A DNA stretch of 45,184 nucleotides from Terriglobia bacterium (GTDB taxonomy: Bacteria > Acidobacteriota > Polarisedimenticolia > Polarisedimenticolales > JAIQFR01): positions 1-45,184 of the forward strand of contig JAIQFR010000025.1 in NCBI GenBank assembly GCA_020073205.1, written 5' to 3'. The position numbers and the translations under genes were made by a program. The first letter of the stretch is position 1. The number at the start of each line of letters is the position of its first letter. Below, piece after piece: positions 1 to 8,380 of this stretch. Below the pieces are notes generated by a model that was given only the letters and a program-made list of their open reading frames with translations, had not been told where the DNA came from and did no database searches.

Positions 1-748
1 AGTCCTTTGTTTTGGCCAAGGGCAGGGGCCGGGAGCGATTTAGCGTGATAAGACTGCACCTGCCTTTTGTGATCCTTTTGGGCTGCCTGGCCCTGCAGCC
101 CCGCGCGCCGTCGCGCACCGCCTTCCACGCCAGCTCGATCGCGTCGCGCTCGGGGAGCTTCTTCCCGCCGGCGATCACCACCGGGACGGGCGTGCTCCGC
201 ACCAGCTCCGCGAACCCCTCGCAGTGGTAGGTCTTGACCATGTGCGCGCCCAGCTCCGCCGCGATCCGGCAGGCGAGGCCGAGGTACCTCGCGTCGCGCA
301 CCATGTCCTTGCCCACTGCGGTCACCGCGAGCACCGGGATGCCGTACTTTTCCCCGGCGTCCACCGCTTTGGAGAGATTCAGGAGCGTCTCGCGCTCCCC
401 CTCCGTTCCGACGAAGATCGACATCGTGATCGCGGCGACGTTGAGGCGAATCGCGTCCTCGAACGCGACCGTCAGCCCCTCCTGGGACAGCTCGCGCAGG
501 ATGCTCGTGCCCCCCGAGATCCGAAGCACGATCGGGACGTCCGACTGCGGCGGCACGCACCCGCGCAGCACGCCGCGGGTCAGCATGAGCGAGTCGGCGT
601 ACGGGAGGAGCGGGACGATGGTCTTCCCGGGCTCCTCGAGGCCGCCGGTCGGCCCGAGGAAGTAGCCGTGGTCCACCGCGAGCATCACGGTGCGGCCGGT
701 GTCGGGCTTCAGGATGCGGGCCATCCGGTTGGCGAGTCCCCAGTCCAT
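1..748 (-). CDS. lsrF: LsrF-like class I aldolase/thiolase, 3' part lost
   Basis: The first 217 codons follow the DeoC/FbaB/LsrF aldolase family (LsrF is the 3-hydroxy-5-phosphonooxypentane-2,4-dione thiolase of autoinducer-2 breakdown) almost without gaps: DHGYF near residue 27, LTRGVLR near 57, AVTAVGKDMVRD near 141, the expected Schiff-base Lys at 172 in VKTY, and VIAGGKKLPER near 191. The ATG at 748 has an AGGAG nine bases upstream; an in-frame ATG at 775 is less well placed. At about position 98 the homology stops in the middle of the barrel, just before where the family has G-V-D-M-G-R-N. The frame stays open to base 1 but encodes unrelated, lower-GC sequence. The gene lies 28 bases after the DUF421 gene, so the two are probably co-transcribed. 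No other lsr gene is near, so the exact substrate is uncertain. Confidence 0.8.
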   Translation of the reverse strand, partial: MDWGLANRMARILKPDTGRTVMLAVDHGYFLGPTGGLEEPGKTIVPLLPYADSLMLTRGVLRGCVPPQSDVPIVLRISGGTSILRELSQEGLTVAFEDAIRLNVAAITMSIFVGTEGERETLLNLSKAVDAGEKYGIPVLAVTAVGKDMVRDARYLGLACRIAAELGAHMVKTYHCEGFAELVRSTPVPVVIAGGKKLPERDAIELAWKAVRDGARGCRARQPKRITKGRCSLITLNRSRPLPLAKTKD

Positions 749-776
749 GGCGTGTTCTCCTGGAAGGCGGCTCATT

Positions 777-1355
777 CTAGCGCAGTGCGGCGCGCAGCCC
801 CTGGATCTCCCGCTGCAGGTCGTCGAGGCGCGCCACGACCTCCCGGTGGCGCGACTCCTCGGGCTCCGGCTTCTTCGCGACGAAGGTCAGCCCGCCGCCG
901 GGCTCGAGCACGGCGCGCTCCACCTCGTCGAGCGAACCGAACCCCTGCTTGTGCGCGGCCTCCTCCAGCTCGGCGCGCGTGATCACTTCCTTCTCGCACC
1001 GGTCTTCAAGAAGCCGTCCTTCTTCGAGCAGGACGGTCTCCTCCCCCTCGACCAGGCGCTCCAGCCGCTCGTGCTTGAACAGGAACCGCACCACGAACCA
1101 GTTCAACAGGAGCAGCGTCGCCGCTCCCACGAGGCCGCCGGTGACCGAGTTGTCGTTCCCGATGATCGAGTTCTGCACCGTGTTGGACAGGAGGAGCAGG
1201 ACCACGAGGTCGAACGGGTTGAGCTGCGCCAGCTCCCGCTTCCCCGCGAGCCTGAGGCCCGCCACCAGGAAGAAGTAGACGACGATCGGCCGCGCGACCT
1301 TCTCGGCGAGCGGCAGCCCCATGACGAACATGTCCTTGAGCATCGTGCTGTCCAT
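777..1355 (-). CDS. DUF421 family membrane protein
   Basis: This 192-residue protein matches the DUF421 (YetF/YkjA type) family: an N-terminal membrane part with about three helices (roughly residues 12-35, 40-62 and 70-92), the family signature GKRELAQLNPFDLVVLLL near 38-56, and a soluble C-terminal domain containing VITRAELEEAA, which the family uses as a small cytoplasmic alpha/beta domain. The C-terminal 35 residues are charged and likely helical or coiled coil. The function of the family is not settled. The ATG is preceded by a GGAGGG about ten bases upstream. It is the first gene of a short unit with the aldolase gene downstream. Confidence 0.85.
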   Translation of the reverse strand: MDSTMLKDMFVMGLPLAEKVARPIVVYFFLVAGLRLAGKRELAQLNPFDLVVLLLLSNTVQNSIIGNDNSVTGGLVGAATLLLLNWFVVRFLFKHERLERLVEGEETVLLEEGRLLEDRCEKEVITRAELEEAAHKQGFGSLDEVERAVLEPGGGLTFVAKKPEPEESRHREVVARLDDLQREIQGLRAALR

Positions 1356-1652
1356 GGCTCACCCTCCCGGCGTCCCGCTCAAGCATCGCACGCTCCGGCC
1401 CTTCCACGAGCCGTTTCGTTCGCCGCCGGCCGCCGGAGTCCGGCGGCGGTCCGCAGGCGAGACCGGCCGGAGGCGTGGGGCCCCACACGGCCGGCCGCGC
1501 GCCGAGCGCGCAGGGGATAGGGCCCCCGAGCGCTTGCGAGGCGCGCGGGCGGCCGATGTGGGTCGCGCCGAGGCCGGCCGCCGAGGAACCGTCGCCGGAC
1601 TCTGGCGCCGGCGTGAGCCAGCCGCCGGACTCCCGAGCCGCGCTTGTGATCC
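1356..1652. other. Intergenic stretch, very GC-rich
   Basis: About 300 bases between the DUF421 start and the end of the M14 peptidase gene hold no convincing gene. An 8-bp perfect inverted repeat (arms 1429-1436 and 1440-1447, three-base loop) lies in it but has no T-run, so it is not a standard terminator. Confidence 0.5.
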
Positions 1653-4607
1653 CTACCAGGGGCTGGACCAGCGGGTGCCGAGGCCCGGCCCGTACAGGAT
1701 CGCGTTGAGCAGGAGGCGCCGCGTCCCGAGCATCCAGCTGCGGTAGTCCGGGTCGTCGAGGAACAGGATCACCTGTCCGCGTCCGACCCCCTCGCGGGTG
1801 GCGTAGGCGGTCTTGGCGAGGCGCCCGGCGGCCTCGGGCCAGAGCAGTCCGCCGAGGTGAAGCCGGTCAATCGACGAGAATCGCGCGGCGACCTGCACCG
1901 GGGGCTCGGCCACCAGCGCGTCGCGCGACTCGAGGAGCACCGCGAGGTCGTCGCGCCCGACGCCCCAGTCCAGCCAGACCTCGGGGTCGAGGTCCACCCT
2001 GAGGAGCGCGCCGTGAGGCATGAACCGGCGCAGGCGCTCGTCGGCGCGCTCGAGATCGGCCGCCTCCGGCCGCTCCTTCCCCGGCGGCAGGATCGGCTTG
2101 AGCCAGGCGGCGAGGTCGCGCGGCTTCTCGCCGGCCGGCGTTCCTTGCGGGAACCCTTCCGCGAACGGCTTCGCCCCCGGGCCGAGCAGCGGGGCCACGT
2201 CGTAGGGCGAGGAGGGGATGGGGAGCTTCGGCGCGGCCTCGATCTTCGCCGCGGCGTCCTTCCCGGACTCCTTCGCCGTTTCCGTGGGGCCGGCGCGCTC
2301 GCCCGAGGCCTTGAAGAACCCGGCGGCCTCGACCGTCTCCGCGGACGGCCCGAGCACCACCGGCGGGAACCGATCGAGGGCCTCCCGCCGCGGTCTCGCC
2401 TGGGTGAGGCCCGTCTCCTTGTCCGCGAGGAAATCGGCGCCGCCGCCGATCCCGATCGCGGTCCCTCCCGCTTCGATCCAGCGTTTCAGACGCTCGATCC
2501 CGTCCTTGCCGACCCGCTCGCGGTACCCCCCTTCGCGCCAGCCCGCAGGGGGGAACACGAGGACGTTGAACCGGGCGAGGTCCACCTGGCCGAACCGGGA
2601 GAGGTCGAGACCCGTGAACCGGAGCGGAACCTCCACGTCGAGCAGCCGCCAGAGACTCCCGTACGAGCCGGACGACACGCCGTTTCCGGTCCAGATCCCT
2701 GCCCGCGGCGGAATCAGCGGTTGGAAGTAGTTCCCTCCCAGGTCGGGGCCTTCCTCGGATTTCGCGGACGCGGCCGCTCGGACCGCGATCCGCCACCGGG
2801 AAGCCACCTGCTCCAGCGTCGCCGCGAGGTCGGCGGGGTTCCCCTCCCGCTTGATCAGCACCGTGCCGCGGTCGTACGCCGCGCCGCCGGCGCGGAACGG
2901 CTTTTCCGCGATCCTGGCCGCGATGCCGCGCTCGAGGAGGTCGGCGAGCGCGGCCACCGAGCGGTCGGAGGTACCCTCGAACAGGTATCCGAACGCCGGC
3001 TCGGTCCTGGCCACCGATCCCGAAGGCTCCTCGGCCTTCGCGTCCCTCCAGTCGCCCGAGGGCTTCGCGCCGGTCCAGTACGCGTCGATCCCGAAATCGA
3101 GCGGGAGCGACCACGCGGTGGTGTCGTAGAGGCGGGATCCCTTGCCCCGCTCCAGCCACTCGCGCTCCTCCTTGAAGAACCCGGCCTCCATCGGAACGTG
3201 CGGGTCGAGGAGCGCGCGGGCGAGCGGCTCGGCGGGCTGGTCGAGCGGCACCATCCACGTCCCCGCGGGGAGGTCCGCCGCGAGCGTCTTCCCCGTCCAG
3301 GCGTCGCGCAAACCCGAGGCCTTCACCGGCGATTCGGCCCGCAGCACCTCGATCCCCTGGTCGCGGAGGAGCGCCGCGAGACGATCCGCGCGATCGGGGT
3401 GCCGGCCGGGCGCGAGGATCCACGCCTTGAGCGGCCCCTCGGCCCCCTTCAGGATCGCCTCGCGCCGCGCGGCGAGGAACTGCGACAGCAGCTCCTGCCG
3501 GTGGGACGCGAGGGTCTCGAGGTTCGCGATCGAGCTCGTGAGCTGGTGGTCCACGGTCTCCGTATAGGTCCGGACCGTGCCGGAGCGCTGATGCACCAGC
3601 GTCCCCTCGACGCCGGACATCTCGTACAGGATGCCGACCGCGCCCAGATAGGACGCCCAGGAGGAGCCATAGCCCGGGAAGAACTCCTCGTTCCACTCGC
3701 CGGTGTAGTAGGCGTAGCCGCGCGCGTCGAGAGCGCGCGCCTGGTCCGCGGCGAAACGGTCGGCCCAGCCCGCGAGGTACGCGGGCTTGAGCGGGTTGAA
3801 CGGCGCGCGGGCGGGGGCGAACAGGTACGTGTCGTCCGGTCCCATCTCGTGGCTGTCGACCATGAGCTGCGGATTCCAGGTCGCGATCGCCGCCGCCCGC
3901 CGGCTCTCGGGCTCCACCATCGAGATCCAGTCGCGGTTCAGGTCGTAGAGGTAGTGGTTGCCCCGCCCGTACGGCCAGACCGCCGCGTGGGAAAGGTCCT
4001 CGCTGTCGGGATTCGGTGCCGCGTGGGCGAAGGCGGCGGTCATGGACAGGAAGCGCGCGCGGCCGTCCGGGTTCTCACACGGGTCGATCAGGACCACGAG
4101 GTCGCGCCGGAGCGCCTTCGCCCGTTCGTCCTCGCCGGCCACGAGCCAGTACGCGAGGGCGACCGCGGCGTCCGCGCTGGACAGCTCGTCGCCGTGGATC
4201 GCGTACGCCATCCACGCCACCGCCTTGGCGGACCCTATCGCCGGCGCGTCGTCCTCGGGCCTCCTTCCCCTGGGGTCGGCGAGGCGCGCGTGCTCCGCGC
4301 GGAACGGGTCGAGCCGGGCGATCGTCGCCTCATCGCTCACCGCGAGGGCCAGGAGCGGCCTTCCCTCGCGGGAGCGCGCGTATTCCAGGACCTTCGCGCG
4401 GGGGGAAGCCGCCGCGAGCGCGGCGAAGTAGCCTGCGATCTCCTCGGGCCGCAGCGGGCGCGCTCCCGGCCGAACGCCGGTGGCGCGCTCGGGCGAGGGC
4501 ACGCCCTCCGCGTACGTGGCCCAGGGAAGGAGCGAGGGCTCCGCGGCGGCGGCGGCGCCCGAGAGAACGCATCCCGCGAGCGCGATCAGGAGCTTCGAGC
4601 GCGACAT
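1653..4607 (-). CDS. Secreted M14 family zinc carboxypeptidase, large form
   Basis: A 984-residue exported metallopeptidase. Residues 1-22 form a Sec signal peptide ending in an Ala run. The M14 domain covers about 50-380: zinc ligands H138 and E141 in HGDE, the third ligand H253 in DSHEM, the substrate-carboxylate-binding N-R pair in DLNRD (222-226), and the probable catalytic Glu 329 in LYEMSG. The remaining 600 residues are a long C-terminal extension; about residues 640-740 resemble the glutamine-amidotransferase-like Rossmann segment often seen in such large M14 proteins. Those proteins are common in Acidobacteriota and Gemmatimonadota and are thought to feed on peptides outside the cell. 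The gene starts 31 bases after the asparaginase gene, giving a probable two-gene peptide/amide-degrading operon. Specificity cannot be read from the sequence. Confidence 0.88.
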   Translation of the reverse strand: MSRSKLLIALAGCVLSGAAAAAEPSLLPWATYAEGVPSPERATGVRPGARPLRPEEIAGYFAALAAASPRAKVLEYARSREGRPLLALAVSDEATIARLDPFRAEHARLADPRGRRPEDDAPAIGSAKAVAWMAYAIHGDELSSADAAVALAYWLVAGEDERAKALRRDLVVLIDPCENPDGRARFLSMTAAFAHAAPNPDSEDLSHAAVWPYGRGNHYLYDLNRDWISMVEPESRRAAAIATWNPQLMVDSHEMGPDDTYLFAPARAPFNPLKPAYLAGWADRFAADQARALDARGYAYYTGEWNEEFFPGYGSSWASYLGAVGILYEMSGVEGTLVHQRSGTVRTYTETVDHQLTSSIANLETLASHRQELLSQFLAARREAILKGAEGPLKAWILAPGRHPDRADRLAALLRDQGIEVLRAESPVKASGLRDAWTGKTLAADLPAGTWMVPLDQPAEPLARALLDPHVPMEAGFFKEEREWLERGKGSRLYDTTAWSLPLDFGIDAYWTGAKPSGDWRDAKAEEPSGSVARTEPAFGYLFEGTSDRSVAALADLLERGIAARIAEKPFRAGGAAYDRGTVLIKREGNPADLAATLEQVASRWRIAVRAAASAKSEEGPDLGGNYFQPLIPPRAGIWTGNGVSSGSYGSLWRLLDVEVPLRFTGLDLSRFGQVDLARFNVLVFPPAGWREGGYRERVGKDGIERLKRWIEAGGTAIGIGGGADFLADKETGLTQARPRREALDRFPPVVLGPSAETVEAAGFFKASGERAGPTETAKESGKDAAAKIEAAPKLPIPSSPYDVAPLLGPGAKPFAEGFPQGTPAGEKPRDLAAWLKPILPPGKERPEAADLERADERLRRFMPHGALLRVDLDPEVWLDWGVGRDDLAVLLESRDALVAEPPVQVAARFSSIDRLHLGGLLWPEAAGRLAKTAYATREGVGRGQVILFLDDPDYRSWMLGTRRLLLNAILYGPGLGTRWSSPW

Positions 4608-4638
4608 TCCGAGCCTCCTTCTCCACGGAGGGTTCGGC

Positions 4639-5763
4639 CTACTCCGTGGGGCTCCCCGGGAACATGACCTCGAGCGCGACGTTCTTGGCCCCGTTTTCGT
4701 CGCACACCGCGTACTGCCCGGCGGTGCCCGCGTAGAAGGACGCTCCGGCGTACTGCCCCTTCGTGTCGAGGACGTAGAACTGGAGGTTGAAGCCAGGAAG
4801 CCCGCGCGGGTTCAGGAGGCGCTTCGCGACGGTCCCCGCCCGGACGCGCTTGAGCGCCTCGACCGCCGCGTCCTTCGGGTTCATCCCGCGACGCAGGCAT
4901 TCCACGATGAAGAACGACGACAGGTGGTAGAGGTTGGCCTCGCCGCGGCCGGTGGAGCCGGCCGCTCCCACCTCGCCGTCCACGTAGAGGCCGGCGCCGA
5001 GGATCGGCGAGTCCCCGACGCGCCCGGGGATCTTCCACGCGAGACCGCTGGTCGTGGTGGCGCCCGCGATCTCCCCCTGGGACGACAGGGCGTCGCAGTT
5101 GATCGTTCCGTAGACGTGATCGGGGTCCACGAGCCCCTCGGCGACCATCTGCCGCCTCGCGCGATCCGCCGCGTCGGAGCGACGGTCGGGGTCGAGCCAG
5201 TGGTCGGGATCGATGCGCCGCTTCCACTCGAGCCAGAGGGCGCGCGACCTGTCGGTGTTCAGGTCGTCCTCGATCTTGAACCCCATCCTCCTGGCGAAGG
5301 CCTGCGCGTCCTTCCCGACCACGAGGTGGTGGTCGGTGTGCACCATCACAGCCTTCGCGACCAGGGACGGGGTCCGCACCCCCTCGAGCGCCGCGACCCC
5401 ACCGGCCTGCCGCTTCGGCCCGTGCATGCACGACGCGTCCAGCTGGACGACGCCGTCGGCATTCGGGAGTCCCCCGTAGCCGACGGAGATGTCCTCCGGA
5501 TCCAGCTCGACGAGGTTGACCCCCCCGAGCACCGCGTCGAGGACGTCCTCGCCGCGCACGAGCCTGGCGAACGCCTCCTCGACGCAGGTGCGCGGCCCGC
5601 CGTACTTGAACCGGTTCCCGTTGGCCGAAGCGATCACGATCGGCTTGGGGCCGCGCGGCGCGACGACCGCGGGTCCCTGTGCCAGGAGCGGCACCGCGGC
5701 GATCGCCGCTCCCGCGGCCGCTCCCGTCCTGACGAACTCCCTGCGGGTCAGCTTCGCGCTCAT
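4639..5763 (-). CDS. Tat-exported Ntn-type asparaginase / glycosylasparaginase
   Basis: A 374-residue N-terminal-nucleophile amidohydrolase of the N4-(beta-N-acetylglucosaminyl)-L-asparaginase / isoaspartyl peptidase family. The N-terminus has a twin-arginine motif (TRREF, residues 6-10) followed by an Ala-rich hydrophobic stretch, so it is probably exported folded. The alpha chain carries GGLPNADGVVQLDA near 97-110. The predicted autocleavage site is Gly219-Thr220 in YGTINCDALSS, with Thr220 as nucleophile, followed by the family's ATTTSG and GRVGDSPILGAGLYVD segments that bind substrate. A Gly before the nucleophile is the plant-type arrangement; glycosylasparaginases usually have Asp. Ribosome site GGGAG lies just upstream of the ATG. 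It is the promoter-proximal gene ahead of the M14 peptidase. Confidence 0.87.
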   Translation of the reverse strand: MSAKLTRREFVRTGAAAGAAIAAVPLLAQGPAVVAPRGPKPIVIASANGNRFKYGGPRTCVEEAFARLVRGEDVLDAVLGGVNLVELDPEDISVGYGGLPNADGVVQLDASCMHGPKRQAGGVAALEGVRTPSLVAKAVMVHTDHHLVVGKDAQAFARRMGFKIEDDLNTDRSRALWLEWKRRIDPDHWLDPDRRSDAADRARRQMVAEGLVDPDHVYGTINCDALSSQGEIAGATTTSGLAWKIPGRVGDSPILGAGLYVDGEVGAAGSTGRGEANLYHLSSFFIVECLRRGMNPKDAAVEALKRVRAGTVAKRLLNPRGLPGFNLQFYVLDTKGQYAGASFYAGTAGQYAVCDENGAKNVALEVMFPGSPTE

Positions 5764-5790
5764 CGGCGGCTCCCTTTCGCAATGGCGGCA

Positions 5791-5819
5791 AGTCTCTTCC
5801 CCGCGGTGATCGGCGTCAA
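5791..5819 (-). promoter_or_regulatory. Candidate sigma-70 promoter of the asparaginase-M14 operon
   Basis: On the minus strand TTGACG (5819-5814) is followed after exactly 17 bases by GAGACT (5796-5791). The start codon is at 5763, giving a leader of roughly 20 bases that includes the GGGAG ribosome site. It is back-to-back with the + strand promoter at 5841-5869. Confidence 0.45.
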
Positions 5820-5840
5820 GGCGGCGGGATTTCGGGTGAT

Positions 5841-5869
5841 TTGCGAGGTTCGGGAGGTGGTACTAGACT
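5841..5869 (+). promoter_or_regulatory. Candidate sigma-70 promoter of the small secreted protein gene
   Basis: TTGCGA (5841-5846), 17-base spacer, TAGACT (5864-5869). Four of six bases match consensus in each hexamer. Transcription would start near 5876, about 40 bases before the ATG. Confidence 0.5.
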
Positions 5870-5917
5870 CCGGCGGCGGAGGGCTCCGACAGGAAATCCC
5901 CTCCAGGAGGCTTGACG

Positions 5918-6229
5918 ATGAGAAGACTGGTGGCGTGCCTTGTGGTGGTAGCGATCGCCCTGGCGGTGCCGGCGTTGGCCGCCGAGAAGGGCATGAAGAC
6001 CATGAACCACATGGCCAAGGGCGAGATCGTGAAGTGGGACGACGCCGCTAAGACGTTCGCGATCAAGGACGCAAAGGGAAAGGAAGAGAGCTTCGTCTGG
6101 TCCGACAAGACCAAGGTCGAGGGGACGCCGAAGGTCGGCGACCATGTCGTCGTCCACTTCACCCGGGCCGGGGAGCAGCGCGTGGCTGAGAGCATCGCCG
6201 TTCACATGGTGACGGCGAAGAAGAAGTAG
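5918..6229 (+). CDS. Small secreted protein, probable OB-fold-like domain
   Basis: A 103-residue protein with a cleavable signal peptide (MRRLVACLVVVAIALAVPALAA) and about 80 mature residues. The mature part alternates short strands (GEIVKWDD, KTFAIKD, EESFVWSDKTKVEG, GDHVVVHFTR) in the manner of DUF5666-type small OB-like domains, in which a phrase of the form 'G.V..WD...KTF.IKD..G....F..d..TkV.G..KVGD.V.V.F' recurs. No enzymatic motif is present and the Lys-rich tail suggests binding to something acidic. The ATG at 5918 is chosen because AGGAGG (5905-5910) lies seven bases upstream; the in-frame TTG at 5912 would be too close. It is monocistronic, between its own promoter and a strong terminator. 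Confidence 0.75.
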   Translation: MRRLVACLVVVAIALAVPALAAEKGMKTMNHMAKGEIVKWDDAAKTFAIKDAKGKEESFVWSDKTKVEGTPKVGDHVVVHFTRAGEQRVAESIAVHMVTAKKK

Positions 6230-6257
6230 TCCCGCTCTCCCACCGTCAGTCGAACCG

Positions 6258-6288
6258 AGGGGCGGCCGTGTGCCGCCCCTTTCCGTTT
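6258..6288 (+). terminator. Rho-independent terminator
   Basis: A perfect 9-bp stem, AGGGGCGGC (6258-6266) with GCCGCCCCT (6272-6280), five-base loop, followed by TTCCGTTT. It closes the small secreted protein gene 29 bases after its stop codon. Confidence 0.85.
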
Positions 6289-6316
6289 CAGGCACGCCTT
6301 CCTCCGGAGGGCCCTC

Positions 6317-8224
6317 ATGGCGCAGGACGGTCCGACGCACGCGTTTCGCGTGGCGACACCTCCCGGATCGAAGCCGCTCCTCGTGTTCGACGGCGATTGC
6401 GGCTTCTGCCGCCGGTGGATCGGACGATGGCGCGGCGCGACGGGCGACCGGGTGGACTACGCCCCCTACCAGGAGGCCGCCTCCCGGTTTCCCGAGATCC
6501 CGAGGACGTCCTTCGAGCACGCGGTCCACCTCATCGACACCGACGGCGGCGTCACCTCGGGTGCCGAAGCCGTGTTCGGCGCGCTCGCCCGCGTGCCGGG
6601 ACGCGGCGGGGCCCTCTGGGCGTACCGGCGCGTACCGGGGTTCCGCGGGGTCTCGGAGCGGCTGTATCGGGGGGTGGCGGCGCACCGTCCGCTGCTCTCG
6701 CGCCTCACGCTGCTGCTCGTCGGCTCGGGGCGGGAGCCCTCGCGCTACGCGATCTCCCGCGACCTGTTCCTCCGGCTCCTCGGCGTGTCGTACCTGTGCG
6801 CGTTCGTCTCCCTCGGCACCCAGATCCGCGGCCTCGTCGGCTCGGAGGGGATCCTGCCGGCCGCGCCGTTCCTCGACGCGGTGAGCCGCCACTACGGGGC
6901 GGAGCGGTTTTGGCTCCTGCCGACCTTCTGCTGGGTCGACGCGAGCGATGCGTTCCTGTGTTTCCTCTGCTGGGGAGGCGCGGCGGTCTCGGTCCTCGTG
7001 ATCGCGGGGGTGCTGACCGCGCCGGCGCTGTTCCTCGCGTGGGCGGGCTACCTCTCGCTCGTGGTGGCCTGCCGGGTGTTCCTGAACTTCCAGTGGGACG
7101 CGCTGCTCCTCGAGGCCGGATTCCTGGCGATCTTCCTGGCGCCGTGGAGGTCCTGGCACCGGTTCCCGTGCCCCGATCCCCCTCCCCGCGTGCCGCTGGC
7201 GCTGCTCCGATGGCTGCTGTTCCGGCTCCTGTTCTCCTCGGGCGTCGTCAAGCTCTCGAGCGGGGATCCGACGTGGCGGAGCCTCGCGGCGCTCGACTAC
7301 CACTACTGGACCCAGCCCCTTCCGACCTGGGTGGGCTGGTACGCCCACCTCCTGCCCGGGTGGTTCCAGCGCGCGTCCTGCGCGGCCATGTTCGCGATCG
7401 AGCTGGCGGTGCCGTTCCTGATCTTCGGGCGTCGGCGCCTGCGCATCGCGGCGTTCGGGTCCATCGTGGGACTGCAGGCGCTGATCGCGGTCACCGGGAA
7501 CTATGCCTTCTTCAACCTGCTCACCGCCTCGCTCGCGCTCCTCCTGCTCGACGACGCGGCCTGGCCGTCGCTCCTCCGCGGGAGGCTCGAGCGCCTGCCG
7601 CGGGGCGGCCCGACCGCGCGTCGGTGGCGGCCGCTCGCGTGGGCGTCGGTGCTGCTCGCGATCGTCATCGTCCCCGCGAGCCTCGTCGAGATGTCCGGAC
7701 GCTTTCGGATGAGTCTCCCGTGGACCGCGCCCATCCAGTCGCTCGACCGCGCGCTCGGGCCATTTCGCGTGGTCAACGCGTACGGTCTGTTCGCCGCGAT
7801 GACCACGGAGCGGCCGGAGATCGTCGTGGAGGGGAGCAACGACGGGAGCACGTGGCTCCCGTACGCGTTCCGGTGGAAGCCGGGGGACCCCGCGCGTCCG
7901 CCGCGGTTCGTCGCGCCGCACCAGCCGAGGCTCGACTGGCAGATGTGGTTCGCGGCGCTGGGCGACTACCGCGCGAGCCCCTGGCTGCAGGGGCTCCTGG
8001 AGCGGCTGCTCGAGGGGTCTCCCGAGGTGCTCGACCTGCTCGCCGCGAACCCCTTCCCCGCGGCGCCGCCCCGCCAGGTGCGGGCGATCCTCTACGACTA
8101 TCGTCCCGCCGACTGGGAGACCCACCGCCGGACCGGCGACTGGTGGATCCGCTCGGAGAGGGGGCTCTACTGCCCCGTGCGGGCCCGCCGGGACCCGGCT
8201 CGGGAACGCCAGGCCGGGTGGTGA
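6317..8224 (+). CDS. DUF393 thiol oxidoreductase fused to lipase maturation factor domain
   Basis: A 635-residue two-part membrane protein. Residues about 18-135 are a DCC/DUF393 thioredoxin-like domain with the defining D-x-x-C-x-x-C (DGDCGFC, Cys28 and Cys31). From about 155 on it matches the lipase maturation factor family (LMF1/LMF2 type): several membrane helices, FLNFQWDALLLEAGF near 258, SSGVVKLSSGDPTW near 305, then the soluble C-terminal region with GSNDGSTW and FVAPHQPRLDWQMWF near 520-545. In animals LMF1 assists folding of secreted lipases in the ER; what bacterial relatives mature is not known. Joining a disulfide-type domain to LMF suggests a role in oxidative folding of an exported protein. 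The gene follows the terminator at 6280 and probably stands alone. Confidence 0.85.
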   Translation: MAQDGPTHAFRVATPPGSKPLLVFDGDCGFCRRWIGRWRGATGDRVDYAPYQEAASRFPEIPRTSFEHAVHLIDTDGGVTSGAEAVFGALARVPGRGGALWAYRRVPGFRGVSERLYRGVAAHRPLLSRLTLLLVGSGREPSRYAISRDLFLRLLGVSYLCAFVSLGTQIRGLVGSEGILPAAPFLDAVSRHYGAERFWLLPTFCWVDASDAFLCFLCWGGAAVSVLVIAGVLTAPALFLAWAGYLSLVVACRVFLNFQWDALLLEAGFLAIFLAPWRSWHRFPCPDPPPRVPLALLRWLLFRLLFSSGVVKLSSGDPTWRSLAALDYHYWTQPLPTWVGWYAHLLPGWFQRASCAAMFAIELAVPFLIFGRRRLRIAAFGSIVGLQALIAVTGNYAFFNLLTASLALLLLDDAAWPSLLRGRLERLPRGGPTARRWRPLAWASVLLAIVIVPASLVEMSGRFRMSLPWTAPIQSLDRALGPFRVVNAYGLFAAMTTERPEIVVEGSNDGSTWLPYAFRWKPGDPARPPRFVAPHQPRLDWQMWFAALGDYRASPWLQGLLERLLEGSPEVLDLLAANPFPAAPPRQVRAILYDYRPADWETHRRTGDWWIRSERGLYCPVRARRDPARERQAGW

Positions 8225-8270
8225 CCCACCCTGATCCCGCCGCGATCTCCGGACGGCCCGCCTCCCCCGC

Positions 8271-8300
8271 TTGACCGCCTGGCACGCGGAGCATTAGTTT
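8271..8300 (+). promoter_or_regulatory. Candidate promoter of the YaiO-type operon
   Basis: TTGACC (8271-8276) and TAGTTT (8295-8300) separated by 18 bases, in the 156-base gap before the YaiO-like gene. The -35 matches five of six consensus bases, the -10 only three. Confidence 0.35.
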
Positions 8301-8380
8301 TCTACCTTGGCGCGGTGCCGGAACGGACCCTCCGGCGCCTTGACCGGGGGAAATGGTCGGGCGGAGAGGATCGGTAGCCG

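Noticed and set aside
1857-4667. A + strand open frame of 936 codons, and similar long antisense frames over topA, the LMF gene and others
   Set aside because: They lie opposite genes with clear motifs, have Arg/Pro/Gly-rich low-complexity translations and no family features; high GC content makes such frames common.
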